This document shows positions 1-5,681 of a DNA stretch of 6,143 nucleotides, piece by piece (position 1 is the first letter of the stretch; each line of letters starts with the position of its first letter). Source of the DNA: CAYRKT01 sp964425005 (GTDB lineage: Bacteria; Synergistota; Synergistia; CAYRKT01); contig CAYRKT010000088.1 of NCBI GenBank assembly GCA_964425005.1, positions 1 to 6,143 of the forward strand. Direction: 5' to 3'. The notes beneath the pieces were generated by a model that was not told where the DNA came from, searched no databases, and saw only the letters and a program-made list of their open reading frames with translations. The translations under genes were made by a program, and so were the position numbers.

Positions 1-1143
1 GACAGGGCGGAGGAGGTCCTGGGGGTCCTGAGGGAGGAGCTCTCCTCGCTGGGCCTTTCCTGGTCGGGGGAGGAGGTCTCCTCGCTCAGGGAGAGGATAT
101 CCGAGTTGGGGAGGTGCTCGAGGGAGGAGGCCGAGCTAAGGGAGGCCCTCTTCGAGCTCCTGGGGGGCGCCAGGGTGGGCGTCTTGGTCTTCGAGGGGGG
201 GGTTCTTAGGCGCTTCAACGACTTCGCCTACAGGGCCCTGGGCGAGCTGAAGGAGGGCTTGAGCCCCGCGAGGGCCATAAGGGTCCCGGAGGTGGTGGAG
301 GCCTTCCACTCCGCCAGGAGCTCCGGCAGAGCCTGCGGCTGCAGGGCGGAGGTGGGTGGCAGAACCCTCGAGTTCGCGCTGCTCCCCCGGGGGGAGCGAG
401 TCCTGGTGGCCTTCCTGGACGCGACCGAGAGGGCCAACTTCGAGAAGCTCAAGAGGGAGCTGGTCTCCAGCGTGTCCCACGAGCTCAAGACCCCCCTCGC
501 CATAGTGAGGGGCTACCTGGAGGAGGTCTGCGACGAGGTGGAGGAGTCCCTGAGGGAGAGGATCGGCGTGGCCATAAGGCACGTGGATCGGCTCTCGGCC
601 CTGCTCTCGAGGCTTTTGACCATCTCCCAGATGGAGGAGGTTGGGCTTCTGGAGATGGGCAGGGTGGAGCTCAGGTCCCTCCTGGAGAGGGTGGGCTCCG
701 TCTACGCCCAGGCGGCCTCGAGGAAGGGGCTCGACTTCAGGGTCTCCCTGCCCGAGGGGCCCCTCTGGGTCCTGGGGGACGAACTTCGCCTGGAGGAGAT
801 GGTGGGAAACCTGCTGGACAACGCTGTCAAGTACACCGACTCGGGCTTCGTGGCCCTCTCGCTCTTCAGGGAGGGGGACGAGGCGGTGGTGGAGGTCTCC
901 GACTCCGGCGTGGGGATACCCGAGGGGGACAGGGCCAGGATCTTCGAGAGGTTCTACGTGGTGGACAGGTCCAGGAGCAGGAGCAGGGGGGGCTTCGGGC
1001 TGGGCCTCTCCATAGTGAAGAAGGTGGCGGAGCGCCACGGCGGTCGGGTGGAGGTCTACTCCAGGCTGGGCCTGGGCAGCACCTTCAGGGTCTTCCTCCC
1101 CCTGGCCCTCGACCTTAACCGAGGCTTTACCGTTTCGTTATAG
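1..1143 (+). CDS. phoR: PhoR-type phosphate sensor histidine kinase, 5'-truncated by the window
   Basis: Membrane-associated sensor kinase that autophosphorylates on His and passes the phosphate to a PhoB/PhoP regulator under phosphate limitation. The frame is open from base 1 to the TAG at 1141-1143 (380 codons visible); the TTG at 106 lies mid-domain, so the true start is upstream. Counting residues from base 1: a charged, coiled-coil-like linker (about 1-50), a PAS-like domain (about 52-143), a HisKA H-box SHELKTPL with the phospho-acceptor His160 (478-480), an N-box NLLDNAVKY (Asn274 area), G1 DSGVGI (301-306), an F-box IFERFY, and G2 GGFGLGLSIVKK (about 330-341). The HELKT motif carries the E-x-x-T pattern linked to phosphatase activity. 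Transmembrane and HAMP parts would be left of the window. Position directly before pstSCAB-phoU, and the PAS-to-H-box layout, support PhoR over other kinases. Its last codons overlap the putative Pho box. Confidence 0.9.
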   Translation, partial: DRAEEVLGVLREELSSLGLSWSGEEVSSLRERISELGRCSREEAELREALFELLGGARVGVLVFEGGVLRRFNDFAYRALGELKEGLSPARAIRVPEVVEAFHSARSSGRACGCRAEVGGRTLEFALLPRGERVLVAFLDATERANFEKLKRELVSSVSHELKTPLAIVRGYLEEVCDEVEESLRERIGVAIRHVDRLSALLSRLLTISQMEEVGLLEMGRVELRSLLERVGSVYAQAASRKGLDFRVSLPEGPLWVLGDELRLEEMVGNLLDNAVKYTDSGFVALSLFREGDEAVVEVSDSGVGIPEGDRARIFERFYVVDRSRSRSRGGFGLGLSIVKKVAERHGGRVEVYSRLGLGSTFRVFLPLALDLNRGFTVSL

Positions 1144-1153
1144 ACCTTTAATG
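1114..1153 (+). promoter_or_regulatory. Putative Pho box: 11-bp-period direct repeats upstream of pstS
   Basis: Four units begin at 1114 (CTTAACCG), 1125 (CTTTACCG), 1136 (CGTTATAG) and 1146/1147 (CTTTAATG); the first two match 7 of 8 bases and the last matches the second at 6 of 8. A further CTTACC lies at 1161-1166, out of phase. PhoB-family sites are known as 7-8-bp direct repeats with an 11-bp period, and a CTTAACC-type core is known from cyanobacterial Pho boxes. The array overlaps the last ten phoR codons and ends about 51 nt before pstS. A -10 element is not clear: TACCAT (1163-1168) is correctly placed after the array, while TTTAAT (1147-1152) and TATAGA (1139-1144) are alternatives. 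Direct repeats are seen; the regulator and function are inferred. Confidence 0.6.
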
Positions 1154-1190
1154 CCCGGGGCTTACCATGGGTGCCGAGATCGAAGGGTCG

Positions 1191-1197
1191 AGGAGGT
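1191..1197 (+). promoter_or_regulatory. Shine-Dalgarno site that fixes the pstS start
   Basis: AGGAGGT lies 7 nt before the ATG at 1205. It selects this start over the in-frame ATG at 1151, which has no ribosome-binding site and would place 18 extra residues before the signal peptide. Confidence 0.85.
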
Positions 1198-1204
1198 CGG
1201 TTTC

Positions 1205-2257
1205 ATGAAGGGCAGGATGTGGAGATGGGTGCTCTGCGCGGTGGCGGTGCTGACGCTTTCCTCGATGGCCTCCGCCCAGGTGGAGCTTCTGGGCGCCGGC
1301 GCTACCTTCCCCTATCCCCTCTACTCCAAGATGTTCGACGCATACACCAAGCAGACGGGCGTCAAGGTCAACTACCAGTCCATAGGTTCGGGCGGCGGCA
1401 TCAGGCAGCTCCTCAACAGGACCATCGACTTCGCCGGTTCCGACGCCATCATGAAGGACGAGGACATGGCCAAGCTCCCCGGGGGCGAGGGGCTCCACAT
1501 ACCGATGGCCCTGGGCGCTGTGGTCGTAGCCTACAATCTGCCCGAGTTGGGGGACGCCAGGCTTAAGCTCACACCCGACGTCATAGCCGACATCTACCTG
1601 GGCAAGATCCGCTGGTGGAACGACGAGCGCATAAGGAAGATCAACCCCGGCGTGGACGTACCCGCCAGGGGCATAGTGGTGGTCCACCGCTCCGACGGCA
1701 GCGGCACCACCTTCATCTTCACCAGCTATCTGTCCAGGGTCAGCAAGGAGTGGAAGGAGAAGGTGGGCGCTGGCACCGCCGTCAAGTGGCCGGTGGGCGT
1801 GGGTGGTAAGGGCAACGAGGGCGTTTCCGGGATGGTCAAGCAGCTTCCCGGCGCCATAGGCTACATGGAGTTCAACTACGCCAAGCAGAACAAGATACCC
1901 GTGGCCGACGTGATGAACAGGAAGGGCAAGTTCGTCGCCCCCTCCGTCGAGAGCGTGGCGGCTGCCGCCGACGTGGAGATGCCCGACCACGCCAGGGTCA
2001 TGATAGTGGACACCGAAGCGGAGGACGGATATCCCATATCGGGCTTCACCTGGATAATAGTACCCAAGGAGCAGAAGTACGAGGGCAGGACCTTCGAGAG
2101 GGCCAGGGCGCTGGTGGACCTGCTGTGGTGGATGCTCCACGACGGCCAGGCCTTCCACAGGGAGCTCGACTACGGTCCCATCACCGGCGTGGCCCTCAAG
2201 AAGGCCGAGGCCCTGGTGAAGTCCATCCAGTACGACGGCAAGCCCATAATCCAGTAG
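1205..2257 (+). CDS. pstS: Periplasmic phosphate-binding protein PstS
   Basis: High-affinity phosphate receptor of the Pst ABC importer; delivers phosphate to PstCA. 350 aa from the ATG at 1205. The N-terminus is a Sec signal peptide: basic n-region (K2, R4, R7), hydrophobic core about 9-18, and ASA before a likely cleavage at A24|Q25. The Cys at position 11 has no lipobox, so it is not a lipoprotein by this evidence. Phosphate-binding signatures are all present: GATFP (T34, F35), IGSGGG (S62), FAGSDA (D80) and RSDGSGTT (R162, S166, G167, T168), matching the known ligand-contacting residues of E. coli PstS. The GAIGYMEFNYA segment is also typical. The mature length of about 326 aa is normal for the family. 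It is the first gene after the putative Pho box, 61 nt after phoR and 26 nt before pstC. Confidence 0.96.
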   Translation: MKGRMWRWVLCAVAVLTLSSMASAQVELLGAGATFPYPLYSKMFDAYTKQTGVKVNYQSIGSGGGIRQLLNRTIDFAGSDAIMKDEDMAKLPGGEGLHIPMALGAVVVAYNLPELGDARLKLTPDVIADIYLGKIRWWNDERIRKINPGVDVPARGIVVVHRSDGSGTTFIFTSYLSRVSKEWKEKVGAGTAVKWPVGVGGKGNEGVSGMVKQLPGAIGYMEFNYAKQNKIPVADVMNRKGKFVAPSVESVAAAADVEMPDHARVMIVDTEAEDGYPISGFTWIIVPKEQKYEGRTFERARALVDLLWWMLHDGQAFHRELDYGPITGVALKKAEALVKSIQYDGKPIIQ

Positions 2258-2267
2258 CCTGAGTCCC

Positions 2268-2274
2268 AGGAGGG
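2268..2274 (+). promoter_or_regulatory. Shine-Dalgarno site for the TTG start of pstC
   Basis: AGGAGGG lies 9 nt before the TTG at 2284 in the 26-nt pstS-pstC gap. No later in-frame start (TTG 2323, TTG 2338, ATG 2407) has a comparable site, so this decides the pstC start. The octamer AGGAGGGC (2268-2275) recurs at 2342-2349 in the left arm of the pstC inverted repeat. Confidence 0.7.
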
Positions 2275-2283
2275 CGAGAGCCT

Positions 2284-3225
2284 TTGCAGACGGTGGAGAC
2301 CGCTAGGGCTGACGACGACGCCTTGACTCCCCCCGCCTTGAAGGAGGGCCACTCGGACTGGCCCTCCTTCAAGAAATTTCTGGGCCTTTTCCCCCTCTCC
2401 ACCTCCATGCTGGTGGTGGGGATGGCCCTCACCCTGCTGGTGCAGTCCTACGTGGTCTTTCGGGAGCTGGGCCACCTGTTCCTGGTGGGGACCGAGTGGG
2501 ACCCGGTCTACGGATCCTACGGAGCCCTCCCGTTCCTGGCTGGGACCCTGCTCACGTCGGTCCTGGCGCTCCTCCTCTCCCTTCCCCTGTCCATGGCGAT
2601 GGCCATACTCCTGGGCGAGTACCTGAGGTCCGGGCTATTCAGCTCCTTCCTGCAGGGGGTTTTGGAGCTCCTGGCGGGCATACCGTCGATAGTCTACGGG
2701 TTCTGGGGGCTGATGGTGCTGGTGCCCTTCGTGAGGGTCCTCCAGGAGACGGTAGGGGCACCCACCTTCGGCGTCAGCGTCATGGCGGCCTCTCTGCTCC
2801 TGGCCGTGATGGTGACCCCGTACGCCGCTTCGGTGGGGGCTGAGGTGTTGAGGCTAGTCCCCCAGGACCTAAAGGAGGCCGCCTACGCCCTGGGCGCCAC
2901 CAGGCTCGAGGTGCTACTGGGGGTCTCCCTGCCCTACGCCAGGTCCGGGCTCTTCGCGGGGATGATGCTCTCCTTCGGGAGGGCCCTGGGGGAGACGATG
3001 GCTGTCACCATGGTGATAGGCAACGCCAACAGGCTTCCCACCAGCGTGTGGGAGCCGGCCAGCACCATGGCCTCGGTCATAGCCAACGAGTTCGCCGAGG
3101 CGGTGGAGGAGATGCACCTGCTGTCGCTGGTGGCCCTGGGCTTCCTGCTCATGGTGGTCACGGTGGCCATAAGCCTCGCCAGCAAGTGGATAATCCAACA
3201 CCTGGCCGGGGGGGAGGGGCGTTGA
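2284..3225 (+). CDS. pstC: Phosphate ABC transporter permease PstC
   Basis: One of the two inner-membrane subunits forming the phosphate channel with PstA and docking PstB. 313 aa from a TTG start supported by AGGAGGG. The first about 28 residues are polar and not family-like; the conserved part begins around SFKKFL, which resembles the PstA N-terminus SFRKFL. About six hydrophobic segments follow (the first about 31-56), then the family's GTEWDPV and YGALPF motifs, a GIPSIVYGFWGL segment, and the cytoplasmic EAA loop (LKEAAYALG, E198) that contacts the ATPase. GRALGETMAV and ANEFAEA near the C-terminus match PstC specifically. Seven of its eight Ile codons are ATA. It ends in TGA overlapping the pstA TTG start, suggesting translational coupling. 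A strong RNA hairpin lies in codons 18-30. Confidence 0.95.
   Translation: MQTVETARADDDALTPPALKEGHSDWPSFKKFLGLFPLSTSMLVVGMALTLLVQSYVVFRELGHLFLVGTEWDPVYGSYGALPFLAGTLLTSVLALLLSLPLSMAMAILLGEYLRSGLFSSFLQGVLELLAGIPSIVYGFWGLMVLVPFVRVLQETVGAPTFGVSVMAASLLLAVMVTPYAASVGAEVLRLVPQDLKEAAYALGATRLEVLLGVSLPYARSGLFAGMMLSFGRALGETMAVTMVIGNANRLPTSVWEPASTMASVIANEFAEAVEEMHLLSLVALGFLLMVVTVAISLASKWIIQHLAGGEGR
2337..2373 (+). repeat. 15-bp perfect inverted repeat (RNA hairpin) inside the 5' end of pstC
   Basis: The left arm (2337-2351, CTTGAAGGAGGGCCA) and right arm (2359-2373, TGGCCCTCCTTCAAG) are exact reverse complements around a 7-nt loop (2352-2358). The stem starts 53 nt after the pstC start codon and about 80 nt after the pstS stop. 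It is followed by AAATTTC, not a long T-tract, so it is not a textbook terminator. Plausible roles are protection of the pstS transcript from 3' decay, or attenuation that lowers permease expression relative to the abundant binding protein. The pairing is seen; the role is inferred. Confidence 0.75.
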
Positions 3226-4061
3226 GCCTCTCCTTCAGGAAGTTCCTGGACAGGGCCTTTCTCCTCTTGCTCGTCCTCTTGTTCGGCGTGGCGGCGATGT
3301 TCCTGCTGTTGCTCCTGGGCTACGTCTTCGTCAAGGGCGGCGGCGTGGTGAACCTGGGGTTCCTCACCTCCATGCCCAAGCCAGTGGGGGAGGAGGGGGG
3401 AGGGGTCCTCAACGGGATCGTCGGGAGCCTGCTGATCTCCTTCGTGGGGTTGCTCCTGGCGGTGCCGGTTGGTGTGCTCACCGGGGTCTTCCTGGCCGAG
3501 TTCCCCGGCAGCCGCCTCTCCAAGCTCGCGGCCCTGGCCATCGACGTCCTGCAGGCCACCCCCTCCATAGTGATAGGGATTTTGGTCTACCTGTGGGTGG
3601 TCGTCCCCATGAGGGGCTTCTCGGGGCTATCGGGGGCCGTGGCCCTGTCGTTGATAATGCTTCCGGTGGTGGCCAGGTCCACCGAGGAGACGGTCAAGAT
3701 GCTCCCCCCGAGCCTTAAGGAGGCCGCCTACGCCCTGGGAGTCCCCTACCACAGGATCGTGCTCAGGGTGCTCCTTCCCTCCTCCTTCAGCGGCATAGCC
3801 ACCGGGGTCCTGTTGTCCCTGTCCAGGGCCCTGGGGGAGACGGCGCCCATCCTCTTCACGGCCTTCGGCAGTCCCTACCTGGTCCTGAACCTCCTCAAGC
3901 CCATGGCCGCCCTGCCCCTGATAGTGTTCAACTACGCCAAGAGCCCCTACGAGGTGTGGCATCAGAAGGCCTGGGGCGCCTCTTTGGTCCTCCTGGTCAT
4001 CGTCTTGGTCCTCAACACGACGTCCAAGTGGGTGAGTAATCGATGGAAAGTGCGGTTTTGA
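3222..4061 (+). CDS. pstA: Phosphate ABC transporter permease PstA
   Basis: Second membrane subunit of the phosphate channel, paired with PstC. I place the start at TTG 3222, giving 279 aa; TTG overlaps the pstC TGA (TTGA, 4-nt overlap) and has a G-rich ribosome site (GGGAGGGG, 3212-3219) a few bases upstream. The frame stays open further upstream, but that part runs inside pstC and looks like out-of-frame translation. After SFRKFL comes a first membrane helix (about 13-34), further hydrophobic segments, a TPSIVIGILVYL stretch, the EAA loop LKEAAYALG (E167), and SRALGETAPILFTA, which is typical of PstA. The EAA region is the same as in PstC over KEAAYALG, showing common descent. The last 19 nt overlap pstB. 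Confidence 0.93.
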   Translation: MSLSFRKFLDRAFLLLLVLLFGVAAMFLLLLLGYVFVKGGGVVNLGFLTSMPKPVGEEGGGVLNGIVGSLLISFVGLLLAVPVGVLTGVFLAEFPGSRLSKLAALAIDVLQATPSIVIGILVYLWVVVPMRGFSGLSGAVALSLIMLPVVARSTEETVKMLPPSLKEAAYALGVPYHRIVLRVLLPSSFSGIATGVLLSLSRALGETAPILFTAFGSPYLVLNLLKPMAALPLIVFNYAKSPYEVWHQKAWGASLVLLVIVLVLNTTSKWVSNRWKVRF

Positions 4062-4801
4062 AGGTCGAGAACCTGGTGGTCTCCTACGACGGCAGGAGGG
4101 TGCTGCACGGCGTCAGCATGGAGATCCCCGAGGGGTCGGTGGTGGCCATAATGGGGCCCTCGGGCTGCGGCAAGACCACCCTCATAAGGGCCATGAACAG
4201 GATGCACGAGGTCTCCGGCAACGCCTCCACCGAGGGCAGGATCCTGCTCCGGGGCCAGGACATCTACGCCATGGACCCCATAGAGGTGAGGCGCCGGATA
4301 GGGATGGTCTTCCAGCGTCCCAACCCCTTCCCCCACCTGAGCATCTACGACAACGTGCTCGCCGGCTACAGGCTGAACGGCATAAGGCTCTCTCGAGCCC
4401 AGGCCGACTCCCTGGTGGAGGAGATGCTCAGGAAAGTCTACCTCTGGGACGAGGTCAAGGACAAGCTCAAGCAGAGGGGGACCTTCCTCTCGGGCGGTCA
4501 GCAGCAGAGGCTGTGCATAGCCAGGGCCTTGGCCATGCGGCCGGAGGTCCTGCTGCTGGACGAGCCCACCTCTAGCCTGGACCCAAAGGCCACGGCTAAA
4601 ATAGAGGAGCTGGTGGTGGAGCTCAAGAGGTCTGTGACCATCGTCATGGTCACCCACAACACCGGTCAGGCCGCCAGGATATCCGACTACACCGCCTTCA
4701 TGTACCTGGGCGAGCTGGTGGAGTTCGGCCCCACCGACAGGCTTTTCACCGTCCCCCGCGACAGGAGGACCGAGGAGTACCTGATGGGGAAGTTCGGCTA
4801 G
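4043..4801 (+). CDS. pstB: Phosphate ABC transporter ATPase PstB
   Basis: Cytoplasmic ATPase that powers phosphate import as a dimer on PstCA. 252 aa, the usual length. All ABC signatures are intact: Walker A GPSGCGKTT (38-46), Q-loop Gln91 in VFQRPNPFP (the PNPFP is a PstB hallmark), signature LSGGQQQR (149-156), Walker B VLLLDEP (169-175), D-loop SSLDP, and the switch His205 in VTHN. LWDEVKDKL before the signature is also PstB-like. The ATG start sits inside the end of pstA (19-nt overlap) with only a weak upstream site (GGTGAG, 4031-4036), so it probably depends on translational coupling to pstA. phoU begins 14 nt after its stop. Confidence 0.97.
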   Translation: MESAVLKVENLVVSYDGRRVLHGVSMEIPEGSVVAIMGPSGCGKTTLIRAMNRMHEVSGNASTEGRILLRGQDIYAMDPIEVRRRIGMVFQRPNPFPHLSIYDNVLAGYRLNGIRLSRAQADSLVEEMLRKVYLWDEVKDKLKQRGTFLSGGQQQRLCIARALAMRPEVLLLDEPTSSLDPKATAKIEELVVELKRSVTIVMVTHNTGQAARISDYTAFMYLGELVEFGPTDRLFTVPRDRRTEEYLMGKFG

Positions 4802-4815
4802 GGGGGTGCCCTCGT

Positions 4816-5463
4816 TTGGACAAGGGTTTTGGGGAGCTAAAGCTCAGGATGGAGGAATACGCCCTATTGGTGGAGCACATGGTGCGAGATGGGGTTAGGG
4901 GCCTGGTGGAGCGGGATCGCCAGATGCTCCAGAGGGTCCTGGAGGAGATGGAGGAGAGGGCCGACAGGATGGAGCTGGAGATAGAGGAGATGTGCATATC
5001 CTTCATCGCCACCCAGCAGCCCAGGGCCAAGCTCCTTCGGACCGTTATGATGATCTACAAGATAAACAACGACCTGGAGAGGATAGGGGACCTGGCCACC
5101 AGCATAGCCGAGGCCTCCCTGTACCTGCTGGACAGGCCCCAGCTCAAGCCCCTCGTGGACCTGCCCCGTATGGCCGAGATAACCGTAGAGATGCTCTCGG
5201 ACGCCCTCAGGTCCTTCTTCGACGAGGACCAGGAGCTGGCGCTCAGGGTGCTGAGGCAGGACGACACGGTGGACGCCCTGAGGGACCAGATATCCCGGGA
5301 GCTCGTGACCTACATGGCCTCCGATCCCTCCACCATCGACAGGGCCATGCAGATCCTCCGCATATCCAGGTCCCTGGAGAGGATAGCCGATCTGGCCACC
5401 AACATCTCCGAGGACGCGGTCTTCGCCGTGAGCGGTTCGATCATAAGGCACAGGATGTACTAG
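4816..5463 (+). CDS. phoU: Phosphate signalling regulator PhoU
   Basis: Peripheral cytoplasmic protein that couples the state of the Pst transporter to PhoR and keeps the Pho regulon off when phosphate is plentiful. 215 aa from TTG 4816, 7 nt after a G-rich site (GGGGGGTG, 4801-4808). The family fold is two repeated three-helix bundles; both repeats are visible, with LERIGDLATSIAE starting at residue 87 and LERIADLATNISE starting at residue 187, exactly 100 codons apart. These carry the metal-site E/D-x-x-x-D pattern of PhoU (E88/D92, E188/D192). Length is slightly under the typical 220-240. It is the last gene of the phoR-pst operon; GC hairpins begin at its stop codon. Confidence 0.95.
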   Translation: MDKGFGELKLRMEEYALLVEHMVRDGVRGLVERDRQMLQRVLEEMEERADRMELEIEEMCISFIATQQPRAKLLRTVMMIYKINNDLERIGDLATSIAEASLYLLDRPQLKPLVDLPRMAEITVEMLSDALRSFFDEDQELALRVLRQDDTVDALRDQISRELVTYMASDPSTIDRAMQILRISRSLERIADLATNISEDAVFAVSGSIIRHRMY

Positions 5464-5487
5464 CGCCGCCGGCGCGGCCCTCGCGCC
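5463..5487 (+). other. Overlapping GC-rich hairpins after phoU
   Basis: Two alternative stems share the same bases: GCGCC (5463-5467) with GGCGC (5471-5475), or GGCGCG (5471-5476) with CGCGCC (5482-5487) around a 5-nt loop. The second is followed only by TTGT, so it is at best a weak intrinsic terminator for the pst-phoU transcript. It abuts the -35 of the tRNA promoter. At this GC content some short stems are expected by chance. Confidence 0.35.
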
Positions 5488-5517
5488 TTGTAAAGCCCCT
5501 CGCGGCTGTGGTATAAT
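5488..5517 (+). promoter_or_regulatory. Sigma-70-type promoter for the tRNA gene
   Basis: A perfect -10 TATAAT (5512-5517) follows a -35-like TTGTAA (5488-5493) with an 18-nt spacer. Transcription would begin near 5524, a few bases before the mature tRNA 5' end at 5529. A/T-rich hexamers stand out sharply against the surrounding GC-rich DNA. Confidence 0.8.
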
Positions 5518-5528
5518 GCCTCGGCGGA

Positions 5529-5604
5529 GGGCCTGTAGCTCAAGTGGTAGAGCCACCGGCTCATAACCGGTAGGTTCCTGGTTCGAGTCCAGGCGGGCCC
5601 ACCA
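5529..5604 (+). tRNA. tRNA with CAU anticodon, probably tRNA-Ile2 (lysidine type) rather than Met
   Basis: Complete cloverleaf with encoded CCA. Acceptor GGGCCTG (5529-5535) pairs with CGGGCCC (5594-5600) with one G-U pair; D-stem GCTC/GAGC (5538-5541/5550-5553) with an 8-nt loop; anticodon stem ACCGG/CCGGT (5555-5559/5567-5571) with loop CTCATAA and anticodon CAT at 5562-5564; variable loop AGGTT; T-stem CCTGG/CCAGG (5577-5581/5589-5593) with loop TTCGAGT; ACCA 5601-5604. The G1-C72 pair argues against initiator tRNA, which normally has a mismatched 1-72. C4-G69 and C5-G68 are present, known determinants for TilS, which converts C34 to lysidine in tRNA-Ile2 so that it reads AUA. Elongator Met remains the alternative. 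It has its own promoter and terminator. Confidence 0.93.
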
Positions 5605-5615
5605 CCCTTGTACCT

Positions 5616-5643
5616 TAGGCCACCGCGGGTGGCCTATTTTTCT
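5616..5643 (+). terminator. Rho-independent terminator of the tRNA unit
   Basis: A 9-bp perfect stem, TAGGCCACC (5616-5624) with GGTGGCCTA (5628-5636), around a 3-nt loop, followed directly by TTTTTCT (5637-5643). It lies 11 nt after the tRNA CCA. There is no T-run on the opposite strand, so it works in one direction. Confidence 0.88.
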
Positions 5644-5681
5644 ATCCGGTCTTCGTCCCCTTTCGGGGAGGTGATGGTCCG

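Noticed and set aside
106..108. TTG at 106 as the start of phoR
   Set aside because: The frame is open to base 1 and upstream residues look like a continuous coiled-coil linker; a kinase starting here would lack its sensor region.
136..1038. Long minus-strand open frame antisense to phoR
   Set aside because: It mirrors a kinase with all its motifs; its product has no recognisable domain and no ribosome site. Such frames arise because the sense genes avoid TTA, CTA and TCA codons.
1151..1204. ATG 1151 as the pstS start
   Set aside because: It lacks a Shine-Dalgarno, overlaps the putative Pho box, and adds a polar stretch before the signal peptide. ATG 1205 has an ideal AGGAGGT.
1148..2158. 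336-codon minus-strand open frame antisense to pstS
   Set aside because: Same cause as above: a low-complexity His/Gly/Leu-rich product against a perfectly matched PstS on the + strand.
2342..2348. AGGAGGG in the hairpin left arm as a ribosome site for an internal start
   Set aside because: No ATG, GTG or TTG lies at a usable distance after it, and the nearest in-frame ATG (2407) would cut the first PstC membrane helix.
3048..3221. Upstream extension of pstA inside pstC
   Set aside because: The residues are Gly/His-rich out-of-frame translation of pstC; family length and hydrophobic profile fit a start at 3222.
5608..5640. TTGTAC (5608-5613) and TATTTT (5635-5640) as a promoter for the Nif3-like gene
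   Set aside because: The spacer would be 21 nt, too long, and the second element is part of the terminator T-tract.
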